A stretch of DNA of 64,000 bases from Bremerella sp. TYQ1 (GCF_020150455.1 NZ_CP083740.1:5849001-5913000), one strand, 5' to 3'; positions 8,462 to 16,831 are shown, counted from the first letter of the stretch. The notes: generated by a model from the letters alone, not told the origin. A program made the numbers and translations.

Positions 8462-9160
8462 ATGAAAACGTTGACTCAGTTCGCGTTGGTCACCTTAGTA
8501 ATGCTTTCGTTCGTGCGGTCCGGCTTGGCATGGGGACCCGATCAGGCGCCCGTTCGCGATTCGCAGCGAGTGATGCAAACGCGGGTGAAAACTTGGACTG
8601 ACTTTCGCGACGATCATGTCATCAAGCAGAAACGCGACTACTCGTGTGGAGCAGCGGCGCTGGCAACGATTGCTCACTATTACTGGGGCGACGACGTCAC
8701 CGAGAATGACGTGCTGGACGTTTTGGAAGAGTACCTCACCGAGGAGCTTCTCGCCGACCGCGTAAAGAATGGCCTGGCGATCTCGGACTTACGTTTGGTC
8801 GCCGTGAAGATGGGTTACGTTTCGACGATTGGTAAGTTAGAGCTCGATAAGATCCGCGAGGTGAAAGTTCCGCTGATCGTCGCATTGCGGCTGGAAGAGT
8901 TCGATCACTTCGTAGTCGTGCGAGGGTTTTCCGACGGTTGGGTTTACCTGGCCGATCCTGGTCGGGGGAACATTCGTATCACCGAGCGAAAGTTCCAGCA
9001 GCAGTGGATTAAGAACGCCGTGCTGGTGGTCGCCAAGAAGGGGCAAACGGGAGCGAAGAATTCGGAACTGGCGATTGGCTTTGAAGAGCTAACGCGAGGG
9101 TGGCTGAACGATCAAGTCATTCGGACGTTTCCCGAGAAGGTTTTCACGAGTCCGCATTGA
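8462..9160 (+). CDS. Exported C39-like cysteine peptidase
   Basis: A 232-residue papain-fold peptidase of the C39-like group. A Sec signal peptide (MKTLTQFALVTLVMLSFVRSGLAWG) indicates periplasmic action. Catalytic residues are all visible: oxyanion Gln56 and nucleophile Cys62 in KQKRDYSCGAAAL, His149 in EFDHFVVV and Asp165 in YLADPGRG. C39 domains cleave leader peptides, classically after Gly-Gly in bacteriocin precursors. Here there is no ABC transporter fusion, so it is a stand-alone periplasmic form like FapD. The RBS-like GGAAAG lies 7 bases before the ATG. It is co-transcribed with the upstream beta-barrel and converges on a gene for a small Gly-rich exported protein that is a plausible substrate. 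Confidence 0.85.
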   Translation: MKTLTQFALVTLVMLSFVRSGLAWGPDQAPVRDSQRVMQTRVKTWTDFRDDHVIKQKRDYSCGAAALATIAHYYWGDDVTENDVLDVLEEYLTEELLADRVKNGLAISDLRLVAVKMGYVSTIGKLELDKIREVKVPLIVALRLEEFDHFVVVRGFSDGWVYLADPGRGNIRITERKFQQQWIKNAVLVVAKKGQTGAKNSELAIGFEELTRGWLNDQVIRTFPEKVFTSPH

Positions 9161-9178
9161 TCTCGTTGGGTAAAAAAG

Positions 9179-9212
9179 AAAATGACCGCACACTGCCCTG
9201 CACGGTCATTTT
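9179..9212. terminator. Bidirectional intrinsic terminator
   Basis: A perfect 10-bp stem, AAAATGACCG (9179-9188) with CGGTCATTTT (9203-9212), around a 14-base loop. On the minus strand the stem is followed by TTCTTTTTTACCC, giving a strong U-tract for the Gly-rich gene; on the plus strand it serves the peptidase transcript with a short T run. Confidence 0.75.
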
Positions 9213-9262
9213 CCGTCTCCACACCCCGGGAGTTTTCCGAGATGTAGTCGTTCGGCTAAGCC

Positions 9263-9622
9263 TTAATAGGCATAAGCTGCCGAGCTGTGCGAACTGTAGG
9301 TGGTCACCGAGATTGGGAGACCGAGCAGGTTCACGCCGATGCCACGCTGCGTGGTCGCCGAACCACCGGCACCGTTAGGACCGTGAGCCGAGTAACCGCT
9401 ACCACCGAGAACGCGACCGAGCAAACCGCTGCCACCCCAAGCGGAAGCGAACGAACCGCGAACTTCTTCACCTTCGGTGTCGGTCATGACTTCCAAGTCG
9501 GCCAGGCCCATGGCGGCCAAAGCAGATTGATCGACGTTGCCGTTTGGTTCGGCGGCATTGGCGGTGCTGGAAATGAAGCAAACAGCAACCGCGACAATCA
9601 TCAGGAAACTAGTGCGTACCAT
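9263..9622 (-). CDS. Small Gly-rich secreted protein with leader-like motif
   Basis: A 119-residue protein with a clear Sec signal peptide (MVRTSFLMIVAVAVCFISSTANA-AEP). The next 30 residues are acidic: SALAAMGLADLEVM, then TDTEGEEVRGS. This segment resembles the end of bacteriocin-type double-glycine leaders (ELxxVxGG), here ending in Arg-Gly. The remainder is Gly/Ser-rich with no charged core (ASAWGGSGLLGRVLGGSGYSA) and ends with aromatic and Ser residues (SSHSSAAYAY), as seen in self-assembling extracellular proteins. An SD-like GGAGAA lies upstream of the ATG. Convergent to the exported C39-like peptidase across a shared terminator. It may be matured after the Gly by that enzyme. This role is inferred, not shown. 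Confidence 0.7.
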   Translation of the reverse strand: MVRTSFLMIVAVAVCFISSTANAAEPNGNVDQSALAAMGLADLEVMTDTEGEEVRGSFASAWGGSGLLGRVLGGSGYSAHGPNGAGGSATTQRGIGVNLLGLPISVTTYSSHSSAAYAY

Positions 9623-10084
9623 TGAAAAGTTCTCCGAGTCACAAAATAAGCAAGTTGAAAATCAGTCGAGATCCTGGAAAACGAACTGCGTCGTTCCAGT
9701 GATGAAGTGGCCACTTCAAGACGAATTGTAATTCCCGCAAAATGGGGATTGGATCGTACCGATCTTTAAACTGCTTTGGTTTTTGCGGCTACCTTCGCGT
9801 AGCAAGAAGTGCTACGCCGTTGTCGTGTTAGAGGCGAGACCAAATGCGTTGTGATGCGGCGGACGCGCAGAAAGAAATCGCTACCGCATCGCGATTTACC
9901 GAGTAATAAACGCGGTAGAACGATCGACGCGAAGTGGAGTTCAATGTCGTGAATTGCCCTACAACCGCAGAGGGCACTACAAGTCGCACGCCAATTTCAG
10001 ACAAGTGGCGCTGTGGATTTCCGCGACCCATTCCGTAAGGCGGGGCACAAACCGTAGCTTCGGTGGTAAAAGTCGATTGTCTTT
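9623..10084. other. Intergenic region upstream of Gly-rich gene
   Basis: A spacer of 462 bases between two minus-strand genes. It should hold the promoter of the Gly-rich gene and the 3' end of the response-regulator transcript. I see no convincing gene in it. One perfect palindrome is listed separately. Confidence 0.5.
9703..9718. promoter_or_regulatory. 16-bp perfect palindrome, candidate operator
   Basis: TGAAGTGGCCACTTCA is a perfect 16-bp palindrome about 80 bases upstream of the Gly-rich gene's start codon, in the position of a promoter-proximal regulator site. No T-tract follows it, so a terminator is unlikely. The cognate regulator is unknown. Confidence 0.45.
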
Positions 10085-10753
10085 TCAGGTCAAACCGACT
10101 TCGCCATCTTGCATTGCCCACTGGGCGGCGAAGCGAATCAGTTCGTTGCCCGAATGCAAACCAAGTTTGCGTTTGATGCGTTCGCGATGAGTATCGATCG
10201 TACTGGCGCTTAAGTGCAGACGCTCGGCAATGTCGCGTGTCGTCAAACCTTTGCCGAGGAGTTCAAAGATTTGCAGTTCGCGATCGGTCAGTGGATCGAT
10301 CGGTGAAGCACGGTCGTTGCGGTTTCCGTTGGGCACCAGCAAACGTTGCGTGACGTCGGCACTCGCATAGATCTTGCCTGCGGCGACAAGTTCGAGCGCG
10401 GAGAGAAGCGTGTCCCCGACTTCGGTCTTACAGATATATCCGGCCGCGCCTGCTCGGAGCGATCGTTCTCCGTAAATTGATTCGTCGTAGACGGAGATGA
10501 CAAGAAACGTGATGCCACGATGAATGGCTTTGGCTTTTCGGATCAAGTCGAGTCCGTGCCCGTCCGGCAGGCGCAAGTCGACAAGTGCTAGATCCGGCCT
10601 GAGCTCGCGAGTCAACGCGACGGCATCTTGCACGCCACTCGCTTCGCCGCAGACGGAAAAGCCGGAGTGTCGTTTCAGATGAAGTTTCAGTCCGTCTCGA
10701 AAAATGGGATGGTCATCAACAATAAGTACCTTCTGAACCCGGTCTGCCCCCAA
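10085..10753 (-). CDS. Orphan NarL/FixJ-type response regulator
   Basis: A two-domain response regulator of 222 residues. The receiver domain (about 7-125) has the acidic pair Asp13-Asp14, phosphoacceptor Asp59 in LVDLRLPDG, Ser87 and Lys109 in YICKTE. After a linker, a LuxR-type helix-turn-helix domain (about 152-215) shows LTDRELQIFELLGKGLTTRDIAERL and STIDTHRERIKRKLGL. It is expected to dimerise on phosphorylation and bind DNA. No histidine kinase is adjacent, so the partner is elsewhere. It is transcribed towards the Gly-rich/C39 locus, which makes that locus a possible but unproven target. Confidence 0.93.
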   Translation of the reverse strand: MGADRVQKVLIVDDHPIFRDGLKLHLKRHSGFSVCGEASGVQDAVALTRELRPDLALVDLRLPDGHGLDLIRKAKAIHRGITFLVISVYDESIYGERSLRAGAAGYICKTEVGDTLLSALELVAAGKIYASADVTQRLLVPNGNRNDRASPIDPLTDRELQIFELLGKGLTTRDIAERLHLSASTIDTHRERIKRKLGLHSGNELIRFAAQWAMQDGEVGLT

Positions 10754-10997
10754 GTTCGCACATCTCCCTATAAGTGGGAAGAAAGCGAATTCCCGTTGCC
10801 GGAAAATTCGCTGTCCAAAAAAGCTAGGTTAATCGGATCGCGGGTCGCCGCAATCAAAACCTAGGGAGAATGTCACGCGAATACCGACCGAAATTGTGTC
10901 CCTGTTCCGGCTGTGACACGTGTACGAGTTTTGCCTCGCACACGTCGCACTGCGTTCTACTTAATAGGCGACAGAATCGTTATTTTCGATTCAATCG

Positions 10998-12227
10998 TTA
11001 GACGGCTTCTTTGCCAAGCTGGACGTTCTCGCCATGTGGCTCCGGTTTGGGGAACGTTAAATGAGCCGTAATGCCAGCGGCTAAGCTGGTCAGCACAATG
11101 GTGATTGCCATCGGCATGGCGGTTCCATTGGCGGTCATACCGACGATCAATGCGGTCAACGCACCGAAGCCGTAAGGAAACGCTCCCATCAATGCCGAGG
11201 CGGTGCCAGAGATTTTGCCGTGCGCTTCCAACGCCATCACGCCACACAGCGGCAAAACAAAACCAATCGACATGATGATCAGAAAGAGGAGCACCGACAG
11301 CGCGATCACATTCATCTCGCCTGCCATCTCTAAGCCCAGCAGTGTCGCCGCTGCGAGAAAGTTTAAACCCAGAGCGGCGCGGATGATTGTTTCGGCACTG
11401 TAGCGACCCATCAGACGCGGACCTGTTTGGGCACCGATCATCAAGCCGATCGCATTCGTGGCGAAAATCACACTGTACATCGTCGGCGAAACACCATGGA
11501 TGTTGATGAACGCGAACGACGATCCCGTCAGGTAAGCGTAGATTCCGGCCTGGGCAAAAGCCATCGCGGCAACATACGGCATGTATTGGCGACTGACCAT
11601 CAGCGTGGCGTAGTTGCGAAGAGCCGCCATTGGATGGCTAGAGGTTCGTTGTTCCGGCAGCCGAGTCTCCGGCAACAGAAGTGTCACTAGCATGATGCAT
11701 CCGGCTCCGAACGCCGCAAGGAAAATGAAAATCCAACGCCACGAAGCAATCATCAAGATGCCGGATCCTAACAGCGGGCCAAGAATCGGCGCGAGCCCCA
11801 GCACGAGCATCATCATGCCGACGAGTTTCGCGGCGGTCTTACCGGTGTAAAGATCGCGGACGACCGCCATGCCAGCGACACGACCAATCGCCCCGCCGAG
11901 CCCTTGGATGAAACGAAGGGCGAGAAACTGTTCGCCCGTTTGCACGAACGCACATCCAATCGACGCAATGATAAACAGGACCAAGCCAGCCACGATCATC
12001 GGTTTACGACCAATTCGATCGGACAGGGGGCCATAAAACAATTGGCCCACCATCAGTCCTGACAGAAATGTCATCAATGTCAGCTGGCCGATGCCTTCGC
12101 TGATGTTCAGCTCGGAGGTGATTTGCGGCATGCCTGGCAAGTAAAGATCGATCGCCAGGGGACCGATAGCGCCCAAAATTCCCAGCAAGGGAGCGATCAG
12201 CCAAGGATGAATTTGCCGCGAAGTCAT
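10998..12227 (-). CDS. Bcr/CflA-type MFS drug efflux transporter
   Basis: A 409-residue major facilitator with about 12 membrane helices. Family signs: the N-terminal LGAIGPLAIDLYLPGMPQI of Bcr/CflA transporters, the loop 2-3 motif GPLSDRIGRKP, and the motif C-like LGLAPILGPLLGSGI in helix 5. Members export drugs such as bicyclomycin, chloramphenicol or sulfonamides with proton antiport, acting in the cytoplasmic membrane. It is divergent from a TetR-family regulator gene 117 bases away with a perfect palindrome between them, the usual arrangement of a repressor and its pump. Confidence 0.92.
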   Translation of the reverse strand: MTSRQIHPWLIAPLLGILGAIGPLAIDLYLPGMPQITSELNISEGIGQLTLMTFLSGLMVGQLFYGPLSDRIGRKPMIVAGLVLFIIASIGCAFVQTGEQFLALRFIQGLGGAIGRVAGMAVVRDLYTGKTAAKLVGMMMLVLGLAPILGPLLGSGILMIASWRWIFIFLAAFGAGCIMLVTLLLPETRLPEQRTSSHPMAALRNYATLMVSRQYMPYVAAMAFAQAGIYAYLTGSSFAFINIHGVSPTMYSVIFATNAIGLMIGAQTGPRLMGRYSAETIIRAALGLNFLAAATLLGLEMAGEMNVIALSVLLFLIIMSIGFVLPLCGVMALEAHGKISGTASALMGAFPYGFGALTALIVGMTANGTAMPMAITIVLTSLAAGITAHLTFPKPEPHGENVQLGKEAV

Positions 12228-12285
12228 AGTGCGTCCTGCGAGGATTCAAAGATACTCAGGTTTTTTCACTTGAATGTGAAGAATG

Positions 12286-12301
12286 GAAACGATATCGTTT
12301 C
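12286..12301. promoter_or_regulatory. Candidate TetR operator palindrome
   Basis: GAAACGATATCGTTTC is a perfect 16-bp palindrome in the intergenic region shared by the MFS pump and the TetR gene. A second half-site-like AACGATAT lies at 12310-12317, and GAAGAAT (12278) with ATTCTTC (12316) form an outer inverted repeat. Size and place fit a TetR-dimer operator controlling both divergent genes. Confidence 0.7.
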
Positions 12302-12344
12302 TTAAACCGAACGATATTCTTCTTCCATTGGCAAGTCAACGGCG

Positions 12345-12983
12345 ATGACGAAACCCGTACCCTCGGATAAAGCGAAGTCCAAACCAGGCCGACCCCCGGT
12401 TTATACCGAGAAAGAGCGCTGTCAGTTGCTGTTAAAGGCGGCCGAAGGGGTGTTCACCACTTCAGGCTTCGGTGCGGCAACGATGGAAGAAATTGCCAAA
12501 GCGGCAGGAATGTCCAAGAAGACACTCTACGCGAAGTTCCCTGACAAAGAGCACCTATTCGCGGCGATGGTTGGGGGGTTGGGCGATTCGCCCTGGGAGA
12601 ACGACGACAGCAGTCACCGGCAAGACGCACGGACCGAGCTTCGTTGTCGGCTTCAAGCGATGGTGCGTTACATCATGAGTCCGCGACAAGTGCGTCTGAC
12701 GCGTCTGCTAATTTCCGAGGCAGAGCGAACGCCCAAGCTGGCTCGTGACTTTCATGACCGCGTCATTTCTAAGGCTCGTCGCTATCTGGCCGAGGCGGTC
12801 GAGCGTGCATCGGATGAAGGAGTCGGACCGAAGGTTGAAGACGTCGATCAAATGACATCGACGCTACTCGGAGCGGCGCTGGCACGCAATCATCTCGGGG
12901 CTCTCTTCGGTCGCAGCCCCAAGCCTACGCGGCAACAGATGGAAGATCAGGTCGACACGGCCCTGCGGCTGCTGGGGTACTGA
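12345..12983 (+). CDS. TetR/AcrR-family transcriptional repressor
   Basis: A 212-residue regulator. The N-terminal helix-turn-helix region (about 20-72) is typical: LLLKAAEGVFTTSGFGAATMEEIAKAAGMSKKTLYAKFPDKEHLF. A Lys/Pro-rich tail precedes it. The C-terminal helical part should form the ligand and dimer domain, ending in an AefR-like QMEDQVDTALRLLGY. It is divergent from the Bcr/CflA pump with a palindrome between, so it probably represses the pump and itself until a pump substrate binds. The ligand is unknown. Confidence 0.92.
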   Translation: MTKPVPSDKAKSKPGRPPVYTEKERCQLLLKAAEGVFTTSGFGAATMEEIAKAAGMSKKTLYAKFPDKEHLFAAMVGGLGDSPWENDDSSHRQDARTELRCRLQAMVRYIMSPRQVRLTRLLISEAERTPKLARDFHDRVISKARRYLAEAVERASDEGVGPKVEDVDQMTSTLLGAALARNHLGALFGRSPKPTRQQMEDQVDTALRLLGY

Positions 12984-13166
12984 TGCTTGCGCCGATGTCA
13001 CATGAAACGGCATGCAAGTCGATTCATGCGACATGAGGGCATGTCCTTTCGATGCATTGATGCAGGCTGGTCAAATCAAAACCGCAAAATATTGGAAGGT
13101 ATGAGTTTTGCTTGATAGGTTGGATTCTATACGTATCGTCCATCCTGTCTATCCGCGGAACGTATC

Positions 13167-15107
13167 ATGCCTGAATCGCCCTCCACTTCGTCGCCCGGTA
13201 CCGGTTCGCCGCCGCTGATTGAAACTTACGAAGAAGCCCCGCGCGGCATGCTCCGTTCGGCTGCCCATGCGGCATACCATTCGACGGCGTTTCTGACTTC
13301 GTTTGTCTTTCACTTCGCCTTGGTCGTGCTGCTGGCGATGTTCACGTTCACCGATCCCAACGTGCGGCGGCAATTGCTGACGGTGATCGAACCAGACACG
13401 ACCGAAGAGCTGGAGATGTTCGAGATTGAACTAACCGACATGGAAGAGATTTCGACCGAAATGGCTGAGGCCAGCATGCCGGTTTCGGAGATGGGAATGA
13501 GCGGCTTGGCAGTGGCATCGATGTCGGCTCCAGTGCTTGATCAGCCGGTGGTCGACCCGAAAGAAACGGTCGACGTTCAGCTGACCGACATCGCGATGAT
13601 CTCGAAAGTTACCGACTCGCTGATTCAAGAGATTCCATCCGGGACAATCGGTTCGGCTCAGGAAGTCGTTTCCAACTACCAGGAAGCGATGGATCAGATT
13701 GCCCAGGAGCTGATCTGGATGATGTCGAAGAACAAAGTGCTTGTGATCTGGGTGTTCGATCAATCGGAAAGTATGAAGGATGATCAGCAGAAGATCCGGG
13801 AACGGATCGCACGCGTGTACCAAGAGATTGGCCTGACCGAGGAAGGGCAGGGGGACATGCTCACCACGGCGATCACCAGTTACGGGCAAGGCTTCCAGCA
13901 GTTGACCCCGGCCCCGACGGCAGTGCTCACCGAAATTCAAGACGCGATCGATCAGATTCAAGTCGATGCATCGGGCGAAGAGATGAGTTGTTCGGCGATT
14001 ATGGAAGCGCTGGCACGGCATAAGAAATATGCCAATATCGCCGAGCGAAAGATCGCACTCATTCTGGTGACCGACGAAAGCGGCAACACGGCTGACAACG
14101 CTTCTCAGCTGGAAAACGCGATCAAAGCGGCCCAGCAGATGGATTGCCGGTTGTTCGTGCTCGGCCGTGAGGCGATGTTTGGCTATCCGTACGCTCACTA
14201 TGAATGGCGGCATCCGTTTGATGGTGAGATGCATTTGCTGAGGATCGATCGCGGGCCAGAGACAGCCTTCGTCGAACAGCTTCAAACCGACGGTTACGGC
14301 AAACGTTGGGATGCCATGACGGCGGGCTTCGGGCCTTACGAGCAAGTACGAATGGCGAAAGAAACGGGTGGCCGATTCTTCATGTTGCCTGGCCAGGAAG
14401 ACAAGATTCATCGGGTGACCGATCGCAAGTTCAATCCCGAAACGATGGACCACTATCGACCAGACTTGCGGCCCCGTGCGGAACAAGTGGCCGAGATCAA
14501 AGGTGACCCGCTGAAAAGCTTGATCACCAAAGTGGTGTACGATTTGAATCCGTTCGAGAAAGACCGTGCCGACGTGCTGACCATTCGACATTGGTACAGC
14601 CGCAACCCACAAGAGATGGCCAGCCAGGTCCGCAAAGAACAATCGGAAGTTATTCCCTATGGCCGCTACTTGGACGAAGCAATCGAAGTGATGGAGAAGA
14701 ACATCAAGCTGCGCGACAACTCGACGTCGTTTCGCTGGCAGGCCAATTTCGATTTAATCCTTGGGCAGTTGTATGCGTATCGTTGCCGCGCCTACGAGTA
14801 TGGCGTGAGCAGTGAATTGTTCCTGCAAAACCCAACCCCTCCGAACCCGGAACGACCGGAGTACATGGAGTTCCGCGGTTGGGAGCTTCGTACGCGGAAA
14901 GAGCTCGTCGCCGCCGACAAGACGCAAGCCGACGCCGATCGCGCGGACGAACTGTTAAAGTTCGTCACCAAAGAATACGCAGGCACGCCTTGGGCAACAC
15001 GAGCGGCGTGGGAAGTGAAGCGTGGCTATGGCTCGACGCTCGTGCCGCACTATTTCGATTTGCGGCGTAAGAAGAGCGATCAGAAGGTGCCCATTCCGAA
15101 GCTGTAG
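13167..15107 (+). CDS. Membrane-anchored von Willebrand factor A protein
   Basis: A 646-residue protein. A single membrane helix lies at about residues 43-62 (FVFHFALVVLLAMFTF). An acidic Glu/Met-rich segment (70-115) follows. The vWA domain begins near residue 190: VIWVFDQSES has the MIDAS DxSxS (Asp198, Ser200, Ser202), and the later Asp303 in LVTDESGN fits the second metal loop. Such domains bind Mg and a partner protein. The remaining 300 residues are unrecognised, with a helical C-terminal part. Two members of the membrane-anchored paralogue family follow 36 bases downstream, so the three are likely one operon. Function unknown; probably a periplasm-facing adhesion or assembly factor. 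Confidence 0.85.
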   Translation: MPESPSTSSPGTGSPPLIETYEEAPRGMLRSAAHAAYHSTAFLTSFVFHFALVVLLAMFTFTDPNVRRQLLTVIEPDTTEELEMFEIELTDMEEISTEMAEASMPVSEMGMSGLAVASMSAPVLDQPVVDPKETVDVQLTDIAMISKVTDSLIQEIPSGTIGSAQEVVSNYQEAMDQIAQELIWMMSKNKVLVIWVFDQSESMKDDQQKIRERIARVYQEIGLTEEGQGDMLTTAITSYGQGFQQLTPAPTAVLTEIQDAIDQIQVDASGEEMSCSAIMEALARHKKYANIAERKIALILVTDESGNTADNASQLENAIKAAQQMDCRLFVLGREAMFGYPYAHYEWRHPFDGEMHLLRIDRGPETAFVEQLQTDGYGKRWDAMTAGFGPYEQVRMAKETGGRFFMLPGQEDKIHRVTDRKFNPETMDHYRPDLRPRAEQVAEIKGDPLKSLITKVVYDLNPFEKDRADVLTIRHWYSRNPQEMASQVRKEQSEVIPYGRYLDEAIEVMEKNIKLRDNSTSFRWQANFDLILGQLYAYRCRAYEYGVSSELFLQNPTPPNPERPEYMEFRGWELRTRKELVAADKTQADADRADELLKFVTKEYAGTPWATRAAWEVKRGYGSTLVPHYFDLRRKKSDQKVPIPKL

Positions 15108-15143
15108 TGGAATGTCGACTAACGCAGCGGTACACTTTTCGGC

Positions 15144-15941
15144 ATGGAAGAAACCACCGAAACCGCTCCGGCGCAGCGACCAGCCAATTCGCAGGGACTG
15201 CTTCGTTTCTCGATCTTATCGCTGCTTGGGATGACGGCCCTGTTCGCGTTAGTGGTCGCCTTGTTTGCGATGATCGGCGAACGTGCGAAGTGGAAAGAGC
15301 AGACGCTGACACTACGCGAAGAAGTGCGTCAGCTTCGCGAGGCGAACGAACTTCTGGATGTCGTCGATCCAAAGAAGATTTACGTTCGTGCGATGGCAAG
15401 TCCCTTCCCAAGGATGGGGCAATGGCGAGTTCATCTGCCTAAGGGAAGCGATTATCGGTTGAAGTACGACTGGAAAGATCTTCCGCCCGACAGAGATCCG
15501 CACCACGTTTACCGGCCATACTCAGGCATGAAGATCCCGACGGGCACTTACACCATTGCCCAAACGTTTCAGTTCACGCCAGCTACGAAAAACAGTGAGT
15601 GGCATGTCAATATTACGGTAAGCGGTCCCGGTTTCGGTGGCAGAGTGCGTCATGGTTTGCCCGTGGATGCCCCGAGCTGGCTCGTCGCGAACGAAGTCTC
15701 GAAAGATCAGTTCCAATTGCCCCCTCTTTCCGACGACCGGCCGTCGCCAACGATTTCTTTTCGTGCGACAGGTGCGATGTTGAATACTCCGCAATCCGAA
15801 TTCGACGCCAACGAGGAAGTGGTGCTCTTCAAATACGAAGCACACGCCGCTCCCCCCAAGCACGAAGCCTCAAGCGACCTGCTGCCTCAGGAAGTGTTTC
15901 GGCTGTGGATTGAAAAAGAACCTGATCAGTCGATTCCATAG
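15144..15941 (+). CDS. Membrane-anchored protein, paralogue 6
   Basis: A 265-residue member of the family seen at 3018-6981. It has a short N-terminus, QGLLRFSILSLLGM leading into a membrane helix (about 25-44), a coiled-coil-like EQTLTLREEVRQLREANELL, then VVDPKKIYVRAM, GQWRVHLPKGSDYRLKYDW, TGTYTIAQTFQF, FDANEEVVLFKYEAH and the C-terminal EVFRLWIEKEPD. It lies 36 bases after the vWA gene and 33 before the next paralogue. Closest in pattern to paralogues 5 and 7. Function unknown. Confidence 0.8.
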   Translation: MEETTETAPAQRPANSQGLLRFSILSLLGMTALFALVVALFAMIGERAKWKEQTLTLREEVRQLREANELLDVVDPKKIYVRAMASPFPRMGQWRVHLPKGSDYRLKYDWKDLPPDRDPHHVYRPYSGMKIPTGTYTIAQTFQFTPATKNSEWHVNITVSGPGFGGRVRHGLPVDAPSWLVANEVSKDQFQLPPLSDDRPSPTISFRATGAMLNTPQSEFDANEEVVLFKYEAHAAPPKHEASSDLLPQEVFRLWIEKEPDQSIP

Positions 15942-15974
15942 ATCTTTGATTCACTTGGCGGTAAGCTCATTGGT

Positions 15975-16790
15975 ATGGACCAAACGACCAAGACATCAAC
16001 CGATGCCAAGCCAGCTACGCGGAAGCGGTGGTTTCGCTTTTCGATACTAACCATCATTCTGCTAACCACCATCATCGGCCTGATCACATCTCAAATTGCC
16101 ATGACACGTGATCGCGTTCGGTTAGAAGCGGAGCTTTCCAATATTCGCAAGGCGAATCAAATTATCGAAGTTCGCGATCCGAACAAGGTTTACGTCTTGC
16201 CGATGGATATTCCCTTGGGGCAAGTGTGCCAGTGGCGGGTTTACATTCCAGAAGGGAGCGCATGTTTTGTGCGATATGAGGTTCGTGAATTATTTCAGCC
16301 TTCATCTTCCAAAACGATTTCCGAATGCACGACTTTGACAGGGGGTAATTTCTACACAATCTCACAGACGTTCGATTTCCGTGAACCCCATTCTCAGAAG
16401 CTGCCTTCCGGGCGTACCGTACTGCAGGGGAGTGACGCTGTACTGTTTCAAATCAATCAAGACAAGCAGATTAAGCATGGTATTCATCGTTTTCCAATCA
16501 CAGCATTTCAACGTCCGCTACCTTGGAAATGCTCGAGGTGGCTTAGTAGCTTCGCTGATCGGAAGTACCGTGTTCTCAAATCAAACGATGACGGTCAAGA
16601 TCGAGTCATTGGCATTAAAACTGAAGCCATGCCGCAAGGGATCTCGCAAAGTTTCGATTTAGACGACGAGATCGTTCTAATTCGCCATGAAGCATACGAC
16701 AGCACTCATTGGCCGCCTGCGGAACTCGACGATGGATTGCCGCAAGATCTGTTTCGGCTGTGGATTGAAAAGGTACCTGATAAGCCGTAA
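15975..16790 (+). CDS. Membrane-anchored protein, paralogue 7
   Basis: A 271-residue member of the same family: KRWFRFSILTIILL membrane anchor (about 19-38), a coiled-coil stretch (DRVRLEAELSNIRKANQII), VRDPNKVYVLPM, CQWRVYIPEGSACFV, FDLDDEIVLIRHEAYD and the C-terminal DLFRLWIEKVPD. The TISQTFDF segment aligns by eye with TIAQTFQF of its neighbour. It ends the vWA-paralogue operon, followed by a strong hairpin. No catalytic residues are apparent. Confidence 0.8.
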   Translation: MDQTTKTSTDAKPATRKRWFRFSILTIILLTTIIGLITSQIAMTRDRVRLEAELSNIRKANQIIEVRDPNKVYVLPMDIPLGQVCQWRVYIPEGSACFVRYEVRELFQPSSSKTISECTTLTGGNFYTISQTFDFREPHSQKLPSGRTVLQGSDAVLFQINQDKQIKHGIHRFPITAFQRPLPWKCSRWLSSFADRKYRVLKSNDDGQDRVIGIKTEAMPQGISQSFDLDDEIVLIRHEAYDSTHWPPAELDDGLPQDLFRLWIEKVPDKP

Positions 16791-16801
16791 TGGCATGAAA
16801 A

Positions 16802-16831
16802 AAGCGAGGAACGAAACCACGTTCCTCGCTT
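16802..16831. terminator. Bidirectional intrinsic terminator
   Basis: A perfect 12-bp stem, AAGCGAGGAACG (16802-16813) and CGTTCCTCGCTT (16820-16831), with a 6-base loop. The minus strand continues into a T run (TTTTTTCATG), ending the lipoprotein transcript; the plus strand may use the same stem after the last paralogue. Confidence 0.8.

Noticed and set aside
8462..9160. Bacteriocin ABC exporter peptidase
   Set aside because: The C39 domain stands alone with a signal peptide and no ABC domain; no immunity gene seen.
13431..14642. Long minus-strand frame opposite the vWA gene
   Set aside because: Composition typical of a shadow frame; the vWA MIDAS motifs fix the plus strand as coding.
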